Source: Vitellaria paradoxa
Taxonomy: Eukaryota > Streptophyta > Magnoliopsida > Ericales > Sapotaceae
DNA length: 64,000 nucleotides
Assembly (NCBI GenBank): GCA_019916065.1
Contig: CM034236.1
Span: 24,562,358 to 24,626,357, forward strand
Direction: 5' to 3'
Below the pieces are notes generated by a model. The model was given only the letters and a program-made list of their open reading frames with translations, had not been told where the DNA came from and made no database searches. The first letter of the stretch is position 1, and each line of letters starts with the position of its first letter. A program made the translations under genes and the position numbers. This document shows positions 45,356 to 57,034 of this stretch, in pieces.

Positions 45356-46936
45356 TGATTACACTTGAAAAGTGTAATTACAAACTCCTTAACTCAACAC
45401 TTATTCATGCATTTAAATAATTAAAGTTGAAGTTTTAGTGTTATAGTATTACTCATACTTTTATTGTTTTATTTGTAGGAAAAAGGGCAAGGATGTCGAA
45501 GTTTATAGCTATGGAGAGGGCCAAGAAGACAAAGAAAAAGTCATGGTTCGAACCTCATCTTCGATGGAAAAGACTAGCCCAAAGACCCAACCAAGAGAAT
45601 GAAAGAGAGCAATGAAGGAAAAGCTGGACGGTCCCGACCCCCTCTCCAGACGGTCGGGACCACAGAAAGTTAAAAACTTCAGACGGTCCCGACCCCCTCT
45701 CCAGACGGTCGGGACCATCCGTGATTTACAATTGCCGCGTGAAAGCTCCTCTTCTAGGGTTTTGTGGCATCTATATAAAGACCCATTGCACGGCCAAGAA
45801 GGGGGGAAGCACCTTTTAATTTCGCACCTTCAATTAAGTATTAGAATAGAATTTTGAGAGTTTTTAGATTAGGTTTTAAGCTTGCATGCGTGGATTCATG
45901 ATTTTTGTTGGAGCTTTCATCGTCGTCTTTGTAGTGATTCTTCACTTCATCTTTTACATTCGCTTTACGTTGTAAGTTGCACTTTAATCTACTTCGTTTT
46001 ATTTCGTTTTGTTTCGTAATATCATGTTTTTCTTGTTTCAATTCTCTTTCCGTATGATTGAATGCTATTTAATTGTTTTTAAGATGCTTCAAGTAGTTTT
46101 AGCGTAAAACCCTAATCTTGATTCAACGAATCAAGAAAGGGTAGTTCACGAAAAGCCTTGGGGTGTTCGTAGTCCCTTCGCGTAGGTTACGAAACCTTTC
46201 GCGTAGGCTACGAAACCCTTCGCGTAGGTTGCGAAACCTTTCGCGAAGGGATTTACCTTTTACAAATCTATTTTTTTTTTATTTCGAAAACATTCGAATA
46301 CGAAAATCCTTAACCAAATCCGTGTGAGATCACTGGTATGGATTTTCGTAACCAATCTTCAAATACTTTCGAATAGTCTTAAAAATTAGATTTTTATTAA
46401 TTTTTGGAGTTTAATTGAAAAACCCTAGGAAACAAAGGTCTTTAACCATATCCGCTTGAGATCACTGGTACTGACCTTTGATTATAACATTTTTAAAACT
46501 TTTCAAATTAAACCCTGTTCTTCAAACAAACACACCCCAAGGCAAAGTAGTGAACTACCCGGACTTGACGTTGGATCAAGATCTTTATTCCTATTGAATT
46601 AAAATCCAACTTAGTTTTAGTTATAATTGCTTTATTAATTTTATTTTAATTTTTCGCTATCTAACTTAAGTCTCATTGAAATTCAGATTTTCTTATTTAT
46701 TTTAATCTTAATTAATTGAAATCGAATTCATCTTTAATTTTGTTGAACTTTAGAACTTAGCAAACTTGAATTTCCAAACTTACTTTCCCTTAGTTTTTAG
46801 AATTCCTTTCACATCTTAGAAACTAAATAACATTAGGCTCCCTGTGAATTCGACCTCGGACTCACCGAGTTTTAAAACTACGACTGCCCTCTTGCACTTG
46901 AGAGGTAGAACCCGAAACACATTTAGGGTCGGTCCA
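45356..46936 (+). repeat. B: 3' LTR (1581 bp)
   Basis: TGATTACAC...GGTCGGTCCA. Compared with the 5' LTR it lacks one 21-bp unit and shows about a dozen small differences, three of them in the last 20 bases. Hairpins 45630-45661 and 45685-45716, TATA box 45771-45780. A single C follows before the Ns. Confidence 0.94.
46176..46238. repeat. B 3' LTR: three 21-bp units
   Basis: Same unit as 34068-34151 but one copy fewer; the middle unit carries a T-to-C change (AGGCTACG). Confidence 0.9.
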
Positions 46937-46937
46937 C

Positions 46938-47037
46938 NNNNNNNNNNNNNNNNNNNNNNNNNNNNNNNNNNNNNNNNNNNNNNNNNNNNNNNNNNNNNNN
47001 NNNNNNNNNNNNNNNNNNNNNNNNNNNNNNNNNNNNN
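46938..47037. other. Assembly gap (100 N)
   Basis: Exactly 100 N, the usual placeholder for a gap of unknown size. It follows the B 3' LTR by one base, so linkage of left and right parts, and the right target duplication of B, cannot be verified. Confidence 0.98.
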
Positions 47038-48084
47038 ACATACTTTAGGAACCTCTTTTTCATATTTTCAGATACTTTGAGAGTTTTAGAATAGTTTTTT
47101 TAGGGAGTTTTCAATTACTTGTCTTGTTTATGGAGTTATTCGATGTTTGGTTATTCTTCGCTGCACTGCTCTTTCATTACGTAGTTTCAGAGTTGCTTGC
47201 CGTGTAAGTTGACTTTCGTTTCGTTAATTTAATATATGATTTATTATTTTCTAGTGGTAGATCTAATGTTTATGCTTTCATTTATTGCTTTCGTTTCGTT
47301 TAAAATCATGCTAGAGTAGAAACACTAGTTCTTGATTCACTGAATCAATGAAGAGTGATTCGTTATAAGTTGAGGGATGAACGTAGATCCTTCGCATGGG
47401 TTTTGAAAACCTATGTGAAGTGATCTACAATTTTCAAATCCGATTTGTTTGTTTAGAAAACTTTTTAACTCGAATGTTTTATCATAAAATATTTCCAGTT
47501 TTATTTTCCATAATGAAACGTGAGTTTAAAACTGTGTATCGAGAAATTTTGGAATCTATTCACTCCTAAATCAGATTTGAACTCGAATGTTTTTATCATA
47601 AAATATTTCCAGTTTTATTTTCCATAATGAAACGTGAGTTTAAAACTGTGTATCGAGAAATTTTGAAATGTATTGAAAATCTTTCCCAATATATAGATCC
47701 TTTGACGTGAACTATAGATTGTATTTTAAATCATCCCTTGGCAAAATACGAATTACCTAGGAATTGTGAAAGTTGAATCAAGAACTCTTTTAAATATTAT
47801 TGTCTTAAGTTAAATCACTTTTGCTTGAATTGATTGCATTGCAAGTTCTAAATTAGAATAGCTTTTAATTTGAAAATATTCAATTCTCTTTACATTTAAG
47901 TTCAGTAACTTTAAATTGCTAAGTTATTTCAAAGTAGTTTGCATTCTAGTTTAAATATCCCTTTAATTAGTTTGTATCTTGTTTAATCCTTCAATTTGCA
48001 ATTCTCTTAAATCCAATTTAATTCAATTGAAATCTCAATTCACATTTAAACCTAAAATTCATATTTGAACTTAGAAACTGAAAT
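47038..48084 (+). repeat. M: Athila-type LTR fragment
   Basis: Related to the middle and end of the B LTR: TTGAGAGTTTTAGAATAG, CTTGATTCACTGAATCAATGAA with a TCCTTCGCATGGG word, and TTAGAAACTGAAATAGG. It starts at the gap and stops before the usual LTR end, where CACTA coding sequence begins. It contains a 113-bp tandem duplication. Confidence 0.6.
47467..47670. repeat. Tandem duplication inside LTR fragment M
   Basis: AACTCGAATG starts at 47467 and again at 47580. About 90 of each 113 bases are nearly identical (ATAAAATATTTCCAGTTTTA, ACTGTGTATCGAGAAATTTT). Confidence 0.85.
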
Positions 48085-48588
48085 AGGAACCGAAGTCATA
48101 ATTGGAAGAAGAAAAGTATTTTCTACAAGTTACTTCACTAGAAAAATAAGCTGCTGAGGCACAACTTAGATGTCATGCACATCGACAAGAATGTTTGCAA
48201 TAATATATTATGGACCATCCTTATTGTTAAGGGGAAGTTGAATGATAGTGCCAATGTTGACGTGATTTGCAGGAGATAAGCCTAAAAACGCTATTGCACT
48301 TATAGGAGAGGGAGTCCAACAAGACATACATACCACCTACACAGTACATGATGGTCAAAGAAGAAAAAAATTCCTTCCTATTAATCCTAATGGATGTCAA
48401 GGTGCCTGATGAGTATTGTTCAAATATTTCTAAACGAGTGAATATGAAAGAAATGATGTTAAAGGGTTTGAGGAGTCATGATGATCACATTCTCATTCAA
48501 CAGTTACTGCCTATTACGGCAAGGAATTATCTATCTAAGAATGTGGTGGAGCCGTTGATTGAGGTCAGTAACTTCTTCAGACAACTAT
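48085..48588 (+). pseudogene. CACTA (En/Spm) transposase fragment, part 1
   Basis: Translated pieces match TNPD-type transposases: KKKSIFYKLL, LLRHNLDVMHIDKNVCNNIL (Transposase_21 type), then after frameshifts KVPDEYCSNI, VNMKEMMLKGLRSHDDHILIQQLLP (DUF4218 type). In-frame stops (a TAG near 48138, others near 48280) show it is dead. Terminal repeats were not found. It is interrupted by LTR G and continues at about 49964. Confidence 0.82.
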
Positions 48589-49963
48589 TGATTACACTTG
48601 AAAAGCGTAATTGCAAACCACAATTTAGACCATAAATCATGCATTTATTTTATTAATATTAATATTAATTTATTTTATTAATATTAATTTTTGTTATTTG
48701 TAATGTTTGTTTTCAAAATGTAGGAAAGAAGTGGAAATTATTGTTGTCCGGACACTCTGATGCTCAATTTCGTACAGCAGCGAAGAGACAGTTGGAAAAA
48801 AAAAAAGAATATAGACTAAATTAGGGCTTGACCCTCTCTGCTGTTTGAACACCTAGTCAGGCGATCTGAACACCTGTGGCTAACATGCACGGAATTTTAG
48901 GTCTTAGGGTTTTGATTTATGCTATATATATACATTGCTCTCAGTTGTCATAGGAAGGCTTTTCTATGTAATTTTCAGATTTAGTTTTTCATTAAAATAG
49001 TTTAGTTTAGAGAGCAATCGTAGATAGTTTTCATTCAAGTTTGGATCAAAGTTTTAATTACAAAACAATTTTTCAATACAAATTGCAGTGTTTTCATCTA
49101 TGGAGTTTGCTTTCATATGTGTCTCTTTTATTTTCTATTTTGTTTACGTTTTCAGCATGCTAGTGTAGATTTATACTTGATTTAACCCATTAATGGTGGG
49201 TAGATCCTTATTTGGTGATTGGATGTGATTGAATCCTCGTATGCAACGTAAAACTTATATACTAGGGTTCCTTTTTCTGAATCTTCTTTTTCTTTCTTTT
49301 CAAAAGCTTTCAAAAACTTGTAACCTCAATCATATTTCATTGAAATTCCTGATAACGTTACATGATTAAAACTTTCTTTATATTTTGAAATAGACGAAAA
49401 GAGATTTCGACTAAAGACTAACTTATTGAATGTCTTTCCAGTTTTCCTATCCTAAACATGATTCTAAACTATACTTTAGAATAATTAGTTTTAGGGATGA
49501 CATCTTTTAGTTTACCTTTCCTACACATGAGCTGTAAACCAAGATAACAATGCATCCGACTAGAAAACAAGGAATTCACCTAAATTCATAAGTTAGATCA
49601 AGAACCTTAATTATATTGAATGTGTAGTTTTATTACTTTTATTTTTTTAGTTTAATTTACTTTTGAATCTTGCTTTTCTATTAAGTAGAATAGAAGTAAT
49701 TTAAGTTTTTGAATTTTAATTTTGTTTAATTTTTGTAATTTACTTTATTTGGTTATTAGTTAGTTAATCAACAATTTTTAAGACCTAAAATGAATTTTCG
49801 TTTCCTATTTTTAAAAAGAAACCAGTAGATAGAAAAACATAGAAAACCCTAGTGTTCAATCTCAAAGTTTCTTATGGATATGATCTTGGACTCACCAGAT
49901 AAAACTACACCGCACGCCCATATACTTGGGTGTTTATTCAATTACACATTTGTGAGACAGTTA
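48589..49963 (+). repeat. G: solo LTR of Athila type inserted in the CACTA fragment
   Basis: Starts TGATTACACTTGAAAAGCG, nearly identical to the B LTR start. It has a TATA-like CTATATATATAC near 48922 and ends with the family's LTR end (GATATGATCTTGGACTCACC ... GAGACAGTTA). No internal region. No clean target duplication is visible (ACTAT against GCTGT), so the right edge is approximate. The interior is diverged from B. Confidence 0.7.
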
Positions 49964-51290
49964 GCTGTGTTACAGAGTTCTCCATGCAAAAGATTTGAAG
50001 GGTGTGCAGGAGAGGATTGCATTGACACTGTGCCATTTAGAGAAACTTTTCCACCAGTATTTATGTAATAGTTCACTCGACTGTACATTTATTCGATAAA
50101 ACCCAGCTTGGTGGCCTTATCTAGTTCAGGTGGATGTATCCTGTCAAGAGATATATGAACACATTGAAGAGGTATGTGCATAAAAAAGCTTGTCAAGAGA
50201 CATCCATAGCGAAGGGTTATTTGTTAGATGAGTGCACCAATTTTCACTGAGCATATCTTAACAACGATGTCTAAACAAAGTTAACTAGGTCAGAGCAGAT
50301 AAACGAAAGTCCTGTTGGGGAGGGCGTGTCACTTGATCTCAACCATATCAAGTGGATCCAAGCTCACTGGTTCGTGCTCTTCAACACCTAATCAGTTGTG
50401 TCGTTAACTCAGTAAGTCATTGCTCTTTGTATAGAGTAAATTGTGCAATGCTTATAATAATTATCATGTTTACCGGTAACACAATTTGATCTAAATTGCG
50501 GGAAACACATAAATGAGCTCAAATGGGACATGCCTCGTATAATAAATAGTGAAATTCAGATGTCCCATTCTCAATCATTTCATGACTGGTTTAAGAATTA
50601 CGTACATATTAAATATTTATATGAAGTTTTATATGTCCTGTGGTATTACTTTGAATTTGTATTCAATTAAAACGTAAATTGTGTAGGTTTACAATTTACG
50701 AGGCATGAGTGATCCTACCTTGACCAATGAAATGGACTAGTTATCTTATGATCCCTATATGATGGCCTGACGTTACACAATTTGCGACATCAATTTCACA
50801 TCAAGCACGTAGATGATAGGCGGGCTACACGAAATAGTGGCATTGGTTGCCCATTCGTCAATGCTAGTTACTACTATGGCCAATTGAATGATATTATTGA
50901 AGTCATATATAATCGTGGTTTGAGATTTCTATTGTTTAAATGTGACTAGGCCAATTCAATTCGTGGGGTTAAAACTAATAAGTAGTAGTTTAAATTGGTA
51001 AACTTTAACAATTTGTTATAATGGGATGCACGAATACAATATGAACCCTACATACTGGCATTGATGGCAGAGAAAGTTTACTATGTCAAAGTTCTACCCG
51101 ATCCTAATTGGCAAATTACAGTTAAAATGTCGAGAAGGGGGTGTATCAATTGAATGTGATAAGCCAAATATTGATGCATTCGCCCAACAAGCTCTTAACC
51201 AGGATGCAATCATCTAACATGAGGAAGATGTTAATTGGGTTAGGGAGACCGTCAAAGGAGATACCGTTGATTTTGATGACTAATAAAGGG
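49964..51290 (+). pseudogene. CACTA transposase fragment, part 2
   Basis: Continues part 1 in broken frames: KGVQERIALTLCHLEKLF, FRWMYPVKRYM-like, SIAKGYLLDECT-like, then WIQAHWFVLFNT, and the DUF4216-type region YYGQLNDIIEVIYNRGLRFL and LFKCD. The tail reads EDVNWVRETVKGDTVDFDD before a TAA near 51282. Many stops and frameshifts. This part normally lies toward the C-terminus of TNPD. Confidence 0.78.
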
Positions 51291-52192
51291 TTGTGCACTT
51301 TTTTTATCTAAACAAAGTTTATTTTAAATATTTATTTTTTGAAATTATAATAAATCTATCTTGTGAACATGTATGTAGACATGTTCGAATGGTTTAGGAG
51401 AAGATTTGGTTCTCGAATGATGGCCAAGCTTCTTAGCCTATCTTGCAAAGGCAGTACCTCAATAGATGCCATCCTGCCATCACCATTCACATCAGTGCAT
51501 CCTTCGACACGCAGTCAGGCACCTTCAGTGCCTAACCATGCAGCGTTAGGTATAAATTGTTAGTTTAAGACATTTTTTAGCTATTAAAATTTTTTCTTTC
51601 GACTCATTAAATTTAATATATTGCATGCAACAGATTCTCTCACTCCGAGCAGGCCTTCTAGGTCTAGTCTTCAAAGGCATTCTTACAATAGAATTGCGGG
51701 TCACATTGGATAACTGTATAGTTCGATAACATGTGCCACCCGGTTTGTAATACCTTACTGTTGGTTGGAGGGGTAGATGAATTAAAAAAAAAAGTTTCTC
51801 ATTTTGGTGCTTAATTTTAAAATTTTTAGGGCCTGGATGGTGTATAATTAGGATTTTTAAGTCTAGTTTGATGAAATAGAATTGAATAAAGTTTTAAAAA
51901 CTTTCTAAATGAGATCCAATCTATGACCTTTCTACCTACAGCCTGAGCAAATCTCATATTCAGATATATTTAAGTATATTCGAATTTTTTTTTTAAATAT
52001 CTGAAGCCCAGTTGAACGGTCATATGCTTGCTATAGCAAACACTCCCCAGCCAACATCTTCAAAGCTGGCAGAGCAGTACTCTGTAGAAGAAAATTGCTA
52101 AGGGTTGAGAGGAAACGTTGGAGAAGGAATGTAAATCAGAGAAAAGGGGAAATTAGAATTTGGACCTTCATCAATAATAAAGATTGGTAAAA
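51291..52192 (+). other. Unclassified region; right part probably the H pol-env spacer
   Basis: An ORF at 51363-51563 (66 aa, Ser/Pro-rich) may belong to the CACTA element, but I do not recognise it. From about 51800 it looks like an element spacer. TATTCAGATATATTTAAG and TATATTCGAAT at about 51957-51990 recall the ATTCGAATA words of the E and H LTRs. Confidence 0.4.
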
Positions 52193-53496
52193 ATGCCACC
52201 AAGGAAGAAGTTCACAGTTGTTCAAAAAGAGAAAACTCCTCAGCACAGGAAGCATGAGGCTTTAAGACTAGTTTAGAGGTAAAGCTTTCGGTCAACCCTC
52301 TTCTATACCAATAAAAATTGGCTCCTACCACATTCTCCTACATCATTGCTTATTTCACAGCCTAAATCTACTGTGCCTTCACCAACAGTACACATAGGTT
52401 TGTAGACCTAGAAAATCGACCTAGGGTTTTGGTAAGGCCATTTGAACCTTAGCTTACCAATGTCTGAATGTCTTTGGAATCTGAACATAACCACCCTTTA
52501 TTCTCTAACAATGCTTCTAAGAGTAGGTGTTTGGATCATTACAGCCGAAGGGTGGTATTAAATGAAAGGGGTATCAAATTGCAAAACTATGTGGATCAAC
52601 CATATGAGTTGATGTTGCTATTTTCAGAAGGGACTAGACTAGTTGGGTCATCCTAAAAAGAAGGGCTGTGGTGCCTTTTGTGAGGGAATTTTATTCTAAC
52701 ACATCTGTGGTCAAAAGATCGAATGGGGAACATTACGTAGTTACTAAAGTAAGAAAGAAACCCATTGTTTTTACACCTGAAATCATTTCTAGAATTGGTG
52801 GAATACTTGTTGAGAGGGTTCAGGAGGCAGCTACACAATAGCAAGTTGAATGGGATGATCAACTCTCAAAAGATAATTTGGCCGAATTGTTACCCAGGAA
52901 AAATACTACTCTATAGATAAAAACTCATTTTCCCAAGGTTGAGTTAACCCCACAATGCAATATCTTACATTTGTTGGTATGTTTACAATTCATCCCCATG
53001 CATATGTGTCATCAATTACATTAGAGGAGGCAGTGTTTATAGGCAAGCTACTTTTGGAAATTCCCATTGATCTATCTAAACATATATAGAATGTTATTGC
53101 CAAAGTTATCAAGAAACCTAATGCTAAATCAGGTCTGCCATTTGGGGATTGATTACCAAAATTGTAGAATACAAGGGAGTCCAGGAGGAAGTGGGAATGG
53201 TTGTGGTTCAGCTATCTTCAAGGATATCTGTGACCTCATATAAGAGAAATCAAGGCCAACTGGAGAGGAAAGCAGGGCTAGAACAACAAGAGCAAGGCAA
53301 TAAACAAGAGAACGAAAATAGGGAGGAAGGATCTTCAAGGGAAATCAAATCTAAGAATGCTAAATGATAAGATTGAGGTAGTTTAACAACAACAGGGAAA
53401 ATTGTTGAGAGAAGTAAAAAGATTGAAGAAGAGGCAGGCTAAGAATCATTAAGAAATTGTTCAGCTACATAAGAAGGTAGCCTCTGACCAATCTTA
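52193..53496 (+). pseudogene. H: env-like ORF, heavily broken
   Basis: Starts MPPRKKFTVVQKEK at 52193, like B. Pieces in several frames: VVLNERGIKLQNYV, a REFYSNTSVVKR-type segment with KPIVFTPEIISRIGG, a decayed middle, then LITKIVEYKG, a Gln/Glu-rich stretch, and a helical KLLREVKRLKKRQAKN tail. Domain order matches the B and A env-like ORFs. At least five stops or frameshifts. It is the third copy of this domain beside a gypsy LTR in the window, with K as a copia example. Confidence 0.65.
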
Positions 53497-55250
53497 GTAA
53501 CTAGCCACTACACCTCAGCCACCAAATCTTTTTTTTTTCTTGGATCAATCAAGTTTCAAATGTTTCAAAAAATTGACTTTAGTTCTATTTGGTCTTAGGG
53601 TGGGGGAGTTTCATATTTTGTTTGTGTTATTTTTTTTCCTTTTTGGTTTAACTTCTTTGAGTTCAGCAGAAGGATTGGTAATGTTTTATCTATACTTGTG
53701 ACTAATCAAATGAACTGCTAATGTGTTTTCCTATTTTGGAATGAAACTCTATGTTTTAAATGAATGGAGATTCTTATTCTAGAATTCTAGTTGGTGCTGA
53801 TTGCTGAAAATAGGACTACAAGTTTAGTATTTGAAAAAATTGATATGTTTTAATTGCATGAATTTAATTGTTGAATTTAATTGTGAATGGACTTAGTTTT
53901 TGAATTGTCTACTCAGCCTGAATGCTAATGAATAAAACTTTTGACTGAATGATGTACTTTACAACTTCTGTTGGGATGCTTGAACCTAAGTGAGATTTTG
54001 AGCCTTCAAATTTTATTCATGAGAGGATTACAACTGCTCTGAAAACTTGTATAGGTTTAATATTATTTTTCTTCATTATTATTCAATAACTCTAATACCA
54101 TTACTTTGCTTTGGATGTTTAAAGGGTGATGAATGAACTAAACTAAAATCTTAATGTTTGGACTCTATGATTGTTTTGAAAGAAACCTAAAAAATGATAT
54201 TAGGCCATCGTTTTTGAAATTGAGCCTTAAATTCCCATCATTCGTAAACATTATCTTAGCAACCAAGTTTGAGCCTTAAAGGGCATTCATCTATTTTCAT
54301 TCTTTTGCCTCATAATTTCCTTAACCTTTAAACGAAAGCACTTAAGCCCTCCTTATTTTTATGTCTTTTTGAATGCACTTAACAAGAAGAAGGAAAAGAG
54401 TTAGGAGAATGAGAAATGAAATTATAGAAGGGGAGTAACGGATGAAAGAAAGAGTTGTGAAAAATGGAGAAGGAAATTGAAAGGATAGAAAACTTGGAAA
54501 AATAATTAAAAATAAAATAAAATACATAGTTCTTCTATCCAATTATTGCTTTTCACATTCAGAGAGTGAAATGATATACCAAAAAAAAAAGATAAAAATA
54601 AAAAAAAGAGAATACTTAGGAAAGAGCGAGGTTAGAAAATCAATTTCAAGTGCTTTCCAAAAAGATTATTGAATTCCTTAACCTTTTCTTTGGAAAACCA
54701 CATTTTATCCAAATGACCCCCATAAAAGTCCTAATTGATTTAGGTGGATTGATGAATGGTTGTGGAGTTTTAGAGGTCACGAGGCTTAGTGAAGTTCAAT
54801 AATCATTCCTATTACATCATTCTTTCATGGAGTTATGCCAAGTTCTTTTCTTATTGAATAATTCATTTTTGACTTGTGGATCTCACCTTCTAGACTTTGA
54901 TTTACATTTACTTTATTAAAAGGTGCATTATGAGTGAGACATTGTGTGCTTTTTTTCTCGAGAATGATTTCCAAGGTGAGAATTGAAGTCATGGTTTGGG
55001 GAATTAGTATAGTACAAAATTCAAAATTGAGTGGAATTTAAAAGATTCATGTTGAGTCGATAAGTTTAGAAACTAATTTTTCACATTTAATTCAGATGCT
55101 TAGCAAGTTCTACGTATCATATGAAAAATTTCAAACTAAACTTTGATCCTAAACTTCTTTGCTCGTGGTATTAATTAGCATTCTAAGACTATGAATTGCC
55201 ATTCATTTGAAATAATAATTGATGTTTGTGTGTATCATCACTAGTAAGCC

Positions 55251-55330
55251 CTCACGAGACTACACTCGCCTACTAAGGGGAACCTAAGGGTTGAAAAGGC
55301 TTTGCTATACGAGCTAAATATAGTCGTGAT
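55251..55330 (+). ncRNA. H: conserved structured block in the 3'UTR
   Basis: Counterpart of B 45161-45240: CTCACGAGAC, CGAG/CTCG stem with changed loop ACTACA, AAGGGGAACC, and stem CTATA (55305-55309) with TATAG (55319-55323). Against B, the fourth pair changed from C-G to T-A on both sides. Confidence 0.5.
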
Positions 55331-55426
55331 TTCTTATGAAAATTGATGTGTTTTTTTCAAAATAAAAAAGATTTTTTGTTTATTTTTAATAAAGTAGCTC
55401 TCTTACATCTTCGTGCTATAGCAAGC

Positions 55427-55445
55427 ATTACTAAGGACTAATAAT
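55427..55445 (+). ncRNA. H: terminal hairpin before the polypurine tract
   Basis: ATTACTAA, loop GGA, CTAATAAT: six of eight pairs form. One pair changed from G-C (B) to A-T; two are lost. Confidence 0.4.
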
Positions 55446-55465
55446 GTTGTAGTTGGGGAATGCTA

Positions 55466-56037
55466 TGATTGGACTATAATTGTTAAATATTTTTCTATTA
55501 GAATACACTTTCAAATGTAAATTAATGATATAAAATCCTTGAATTGTGTAGGTTCCACCCTTGATAACTAGATAAGGAGATATGCTAATTTTTATTACAT
55601 TGAAAGGAAATTTGAGCATTAAAAAATGTAATGAAGAGAAGATATAAAAGAAGAAATGGAAATTCATTCAAAGATGTAGTGCATCTAATACATGTTCTTC
55701 ATATTCGAATGTGAAGTTGTGACTGAAGTAGGTTTTGGAAAATAACTTATATTCAAATACTCTTTAGCATATCTAGATATCTAATTGATTTTATCGGCAA
55801 CGGCTTCCATGTGACCTTAGCTACTCTATGTGACCAGATATAGAAATCAATAGGGTAAATCTATAAATAAAGAGACATTAGCTGAACAAGAAGGGAATTC
55901 GTCCGAGAAGATTGGATCACATATAAAAGAAAAACACTTCACAGTTATAAGAAGAATAAATGTATAGACTTTAGCGGGAGATTCCATAATTTTCTTACCT
56001 AGTGTTTTGTTTTTTGATGGCTGAGTAGTGAGAGAGC
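55466..56037 (+). repeat. H: 3' LTR part 1
   Basis: Starts TGATTGGAC after GTTGGGG. Related to the E LTR: ATTCGAAT words at about 55702, TTCCATGTGACC, and a TATA-like CTATAAATAA near 55860. It is interrupted by LTR I at AGAGC (56033-56037). Confidence 0.7.
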
Positions 56038-57034
56038 CTTGCAATCATTGTTGATTTTAACCTTATTTTACACTTTTCTTTGGAACATTTTACCAAGTAA
56101 AATTCATTTTTTATCATGTTTTGATTATTTATATTGTTTTTGTGTGTTTTGGAAACTTAAAGAAGCAAATCAGCAGATAAGTGTGAAAGCTTATTGATTA
56201 CAACTTGCGGCATATCTTGAGCTTCTAGGGTCTAATTGAGGTGATTGAAAAGCCCAAAATCAAGTAGCATTCTAAGCTACAATTTTTGTGAAGAAGCCAA
56301 GTCCAAAAGAGATCTATATCTACCCTGAAATTAGCTTGCAAAGTTGCATAAATTGGAATTTTTCAGATGGTTCAACATGACACCCTCTTAGTATTTTGAC
56401 CATAACTTTTTACTCACAACTCTGATTCATGCGATTCTTTGTGGGTTAGAAAGAAGACTCAAAGGGCCACAATATAGTTTTTAGAGTCAATCACAATCCT
56501 TGCCATCGAGATGGAAACCAGTAGGTTCCTGGCTCTGGACTACAAAGCAGACATCTTCATTGCCCAATGGTGTACCGAAGGCATTAGGACGCAGGCGGCC
56601 TCGATGGTTCAAATTTTAGGGTTTTCTTACATTCTTCTATAAATACAGACATTGTATTATTAGACTTTGGGGAGCTATTCCTATGTTTTAGGGTTATTTT
56701 GCTGATAGTTTTCTTTGAGTTTTATAGAGTTTTCATTATGTTTGATATGAAGATTTGGATTCAAGCATTAGGTTTAGTTGAAGTTTCATAAGGTGCTTGA
56801 TTTTCTCTCTCATATGGTTTACGTATGTAACTTGCTTCATATTAATTATTTCAATTCCATGCTTTAAGTTTAGATTTATTTCATATTTCTTTTCGTTTCT
56901 TTAGACTTTAATATCTTCTTTTGTTTACGCTTTTCGTTTTACATTAATGGATGATTTGCAAGTATATTTTCCTTTTCGAAGTTCAAGCATGTTAGGCTAG
57001 GGTTTGTTCTTGGCTTCAAGCCATTAAAGGTGGC
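56038..57034 (+). repeat. I: LTR part 1
   Basis: AGAGC occurs at 56033-56037 and again at 61563-61567, and aligning H with E joins cleanly there, so AGAGC is the probable target duplication. TATA-like TCTATAAATACAG at about 56638-56650. The part ends in TTGGCTTCAAGCCATTAAAGG, where I1 is inserted. The usual TG start is not obvious. Confidence 0.6.

Larger units (their letters stand above)
33250..46936 (+). mobile_element. B: nearly complete Athila-type Ty3/gypsy retrotransposon
   Basis: About 13.7 kb with two highly similar LTRs, primer site, gag-pol, env-like ORF, an extra ORF, long 3'UTR and polypurine tract. It interrupts old element E. The LTRs differ at about a dozen positions plus one 21-bp repeat unit, so insertion was recent compared with A, E and H. 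Three single-base frameshifts in pol make this copy non-autonomous as sequenced. Confidence 0.95.
53497..55465 (+). other. H: 3'UTR
   Basis: Non-coding, with motifs in the same order as B: GAGCCTT with CATGAGAGGATTACAACTG (about 54000), AACCAAGTTTGAGCC (about 54260), an A/G-rich stretch (54360-54620), the conserved block 55251-55330, the hairpin 55427-55445 and GTTGGGG at 55452-55458 before the LTR. No gene. Confidence 0.65.

Noticed and set aside
46844..47080. ORF spanning the gap
   Set aside because: It is an artefact of reading through the Ns.
48136..48147. CACTAGAAAAAT as a possible CACTA terminal repeat
   Set aside because: Transposase-like codons continue upstream across it (KKKSIFYKLL), so it lies inside the coding region; no inverted partner was found.
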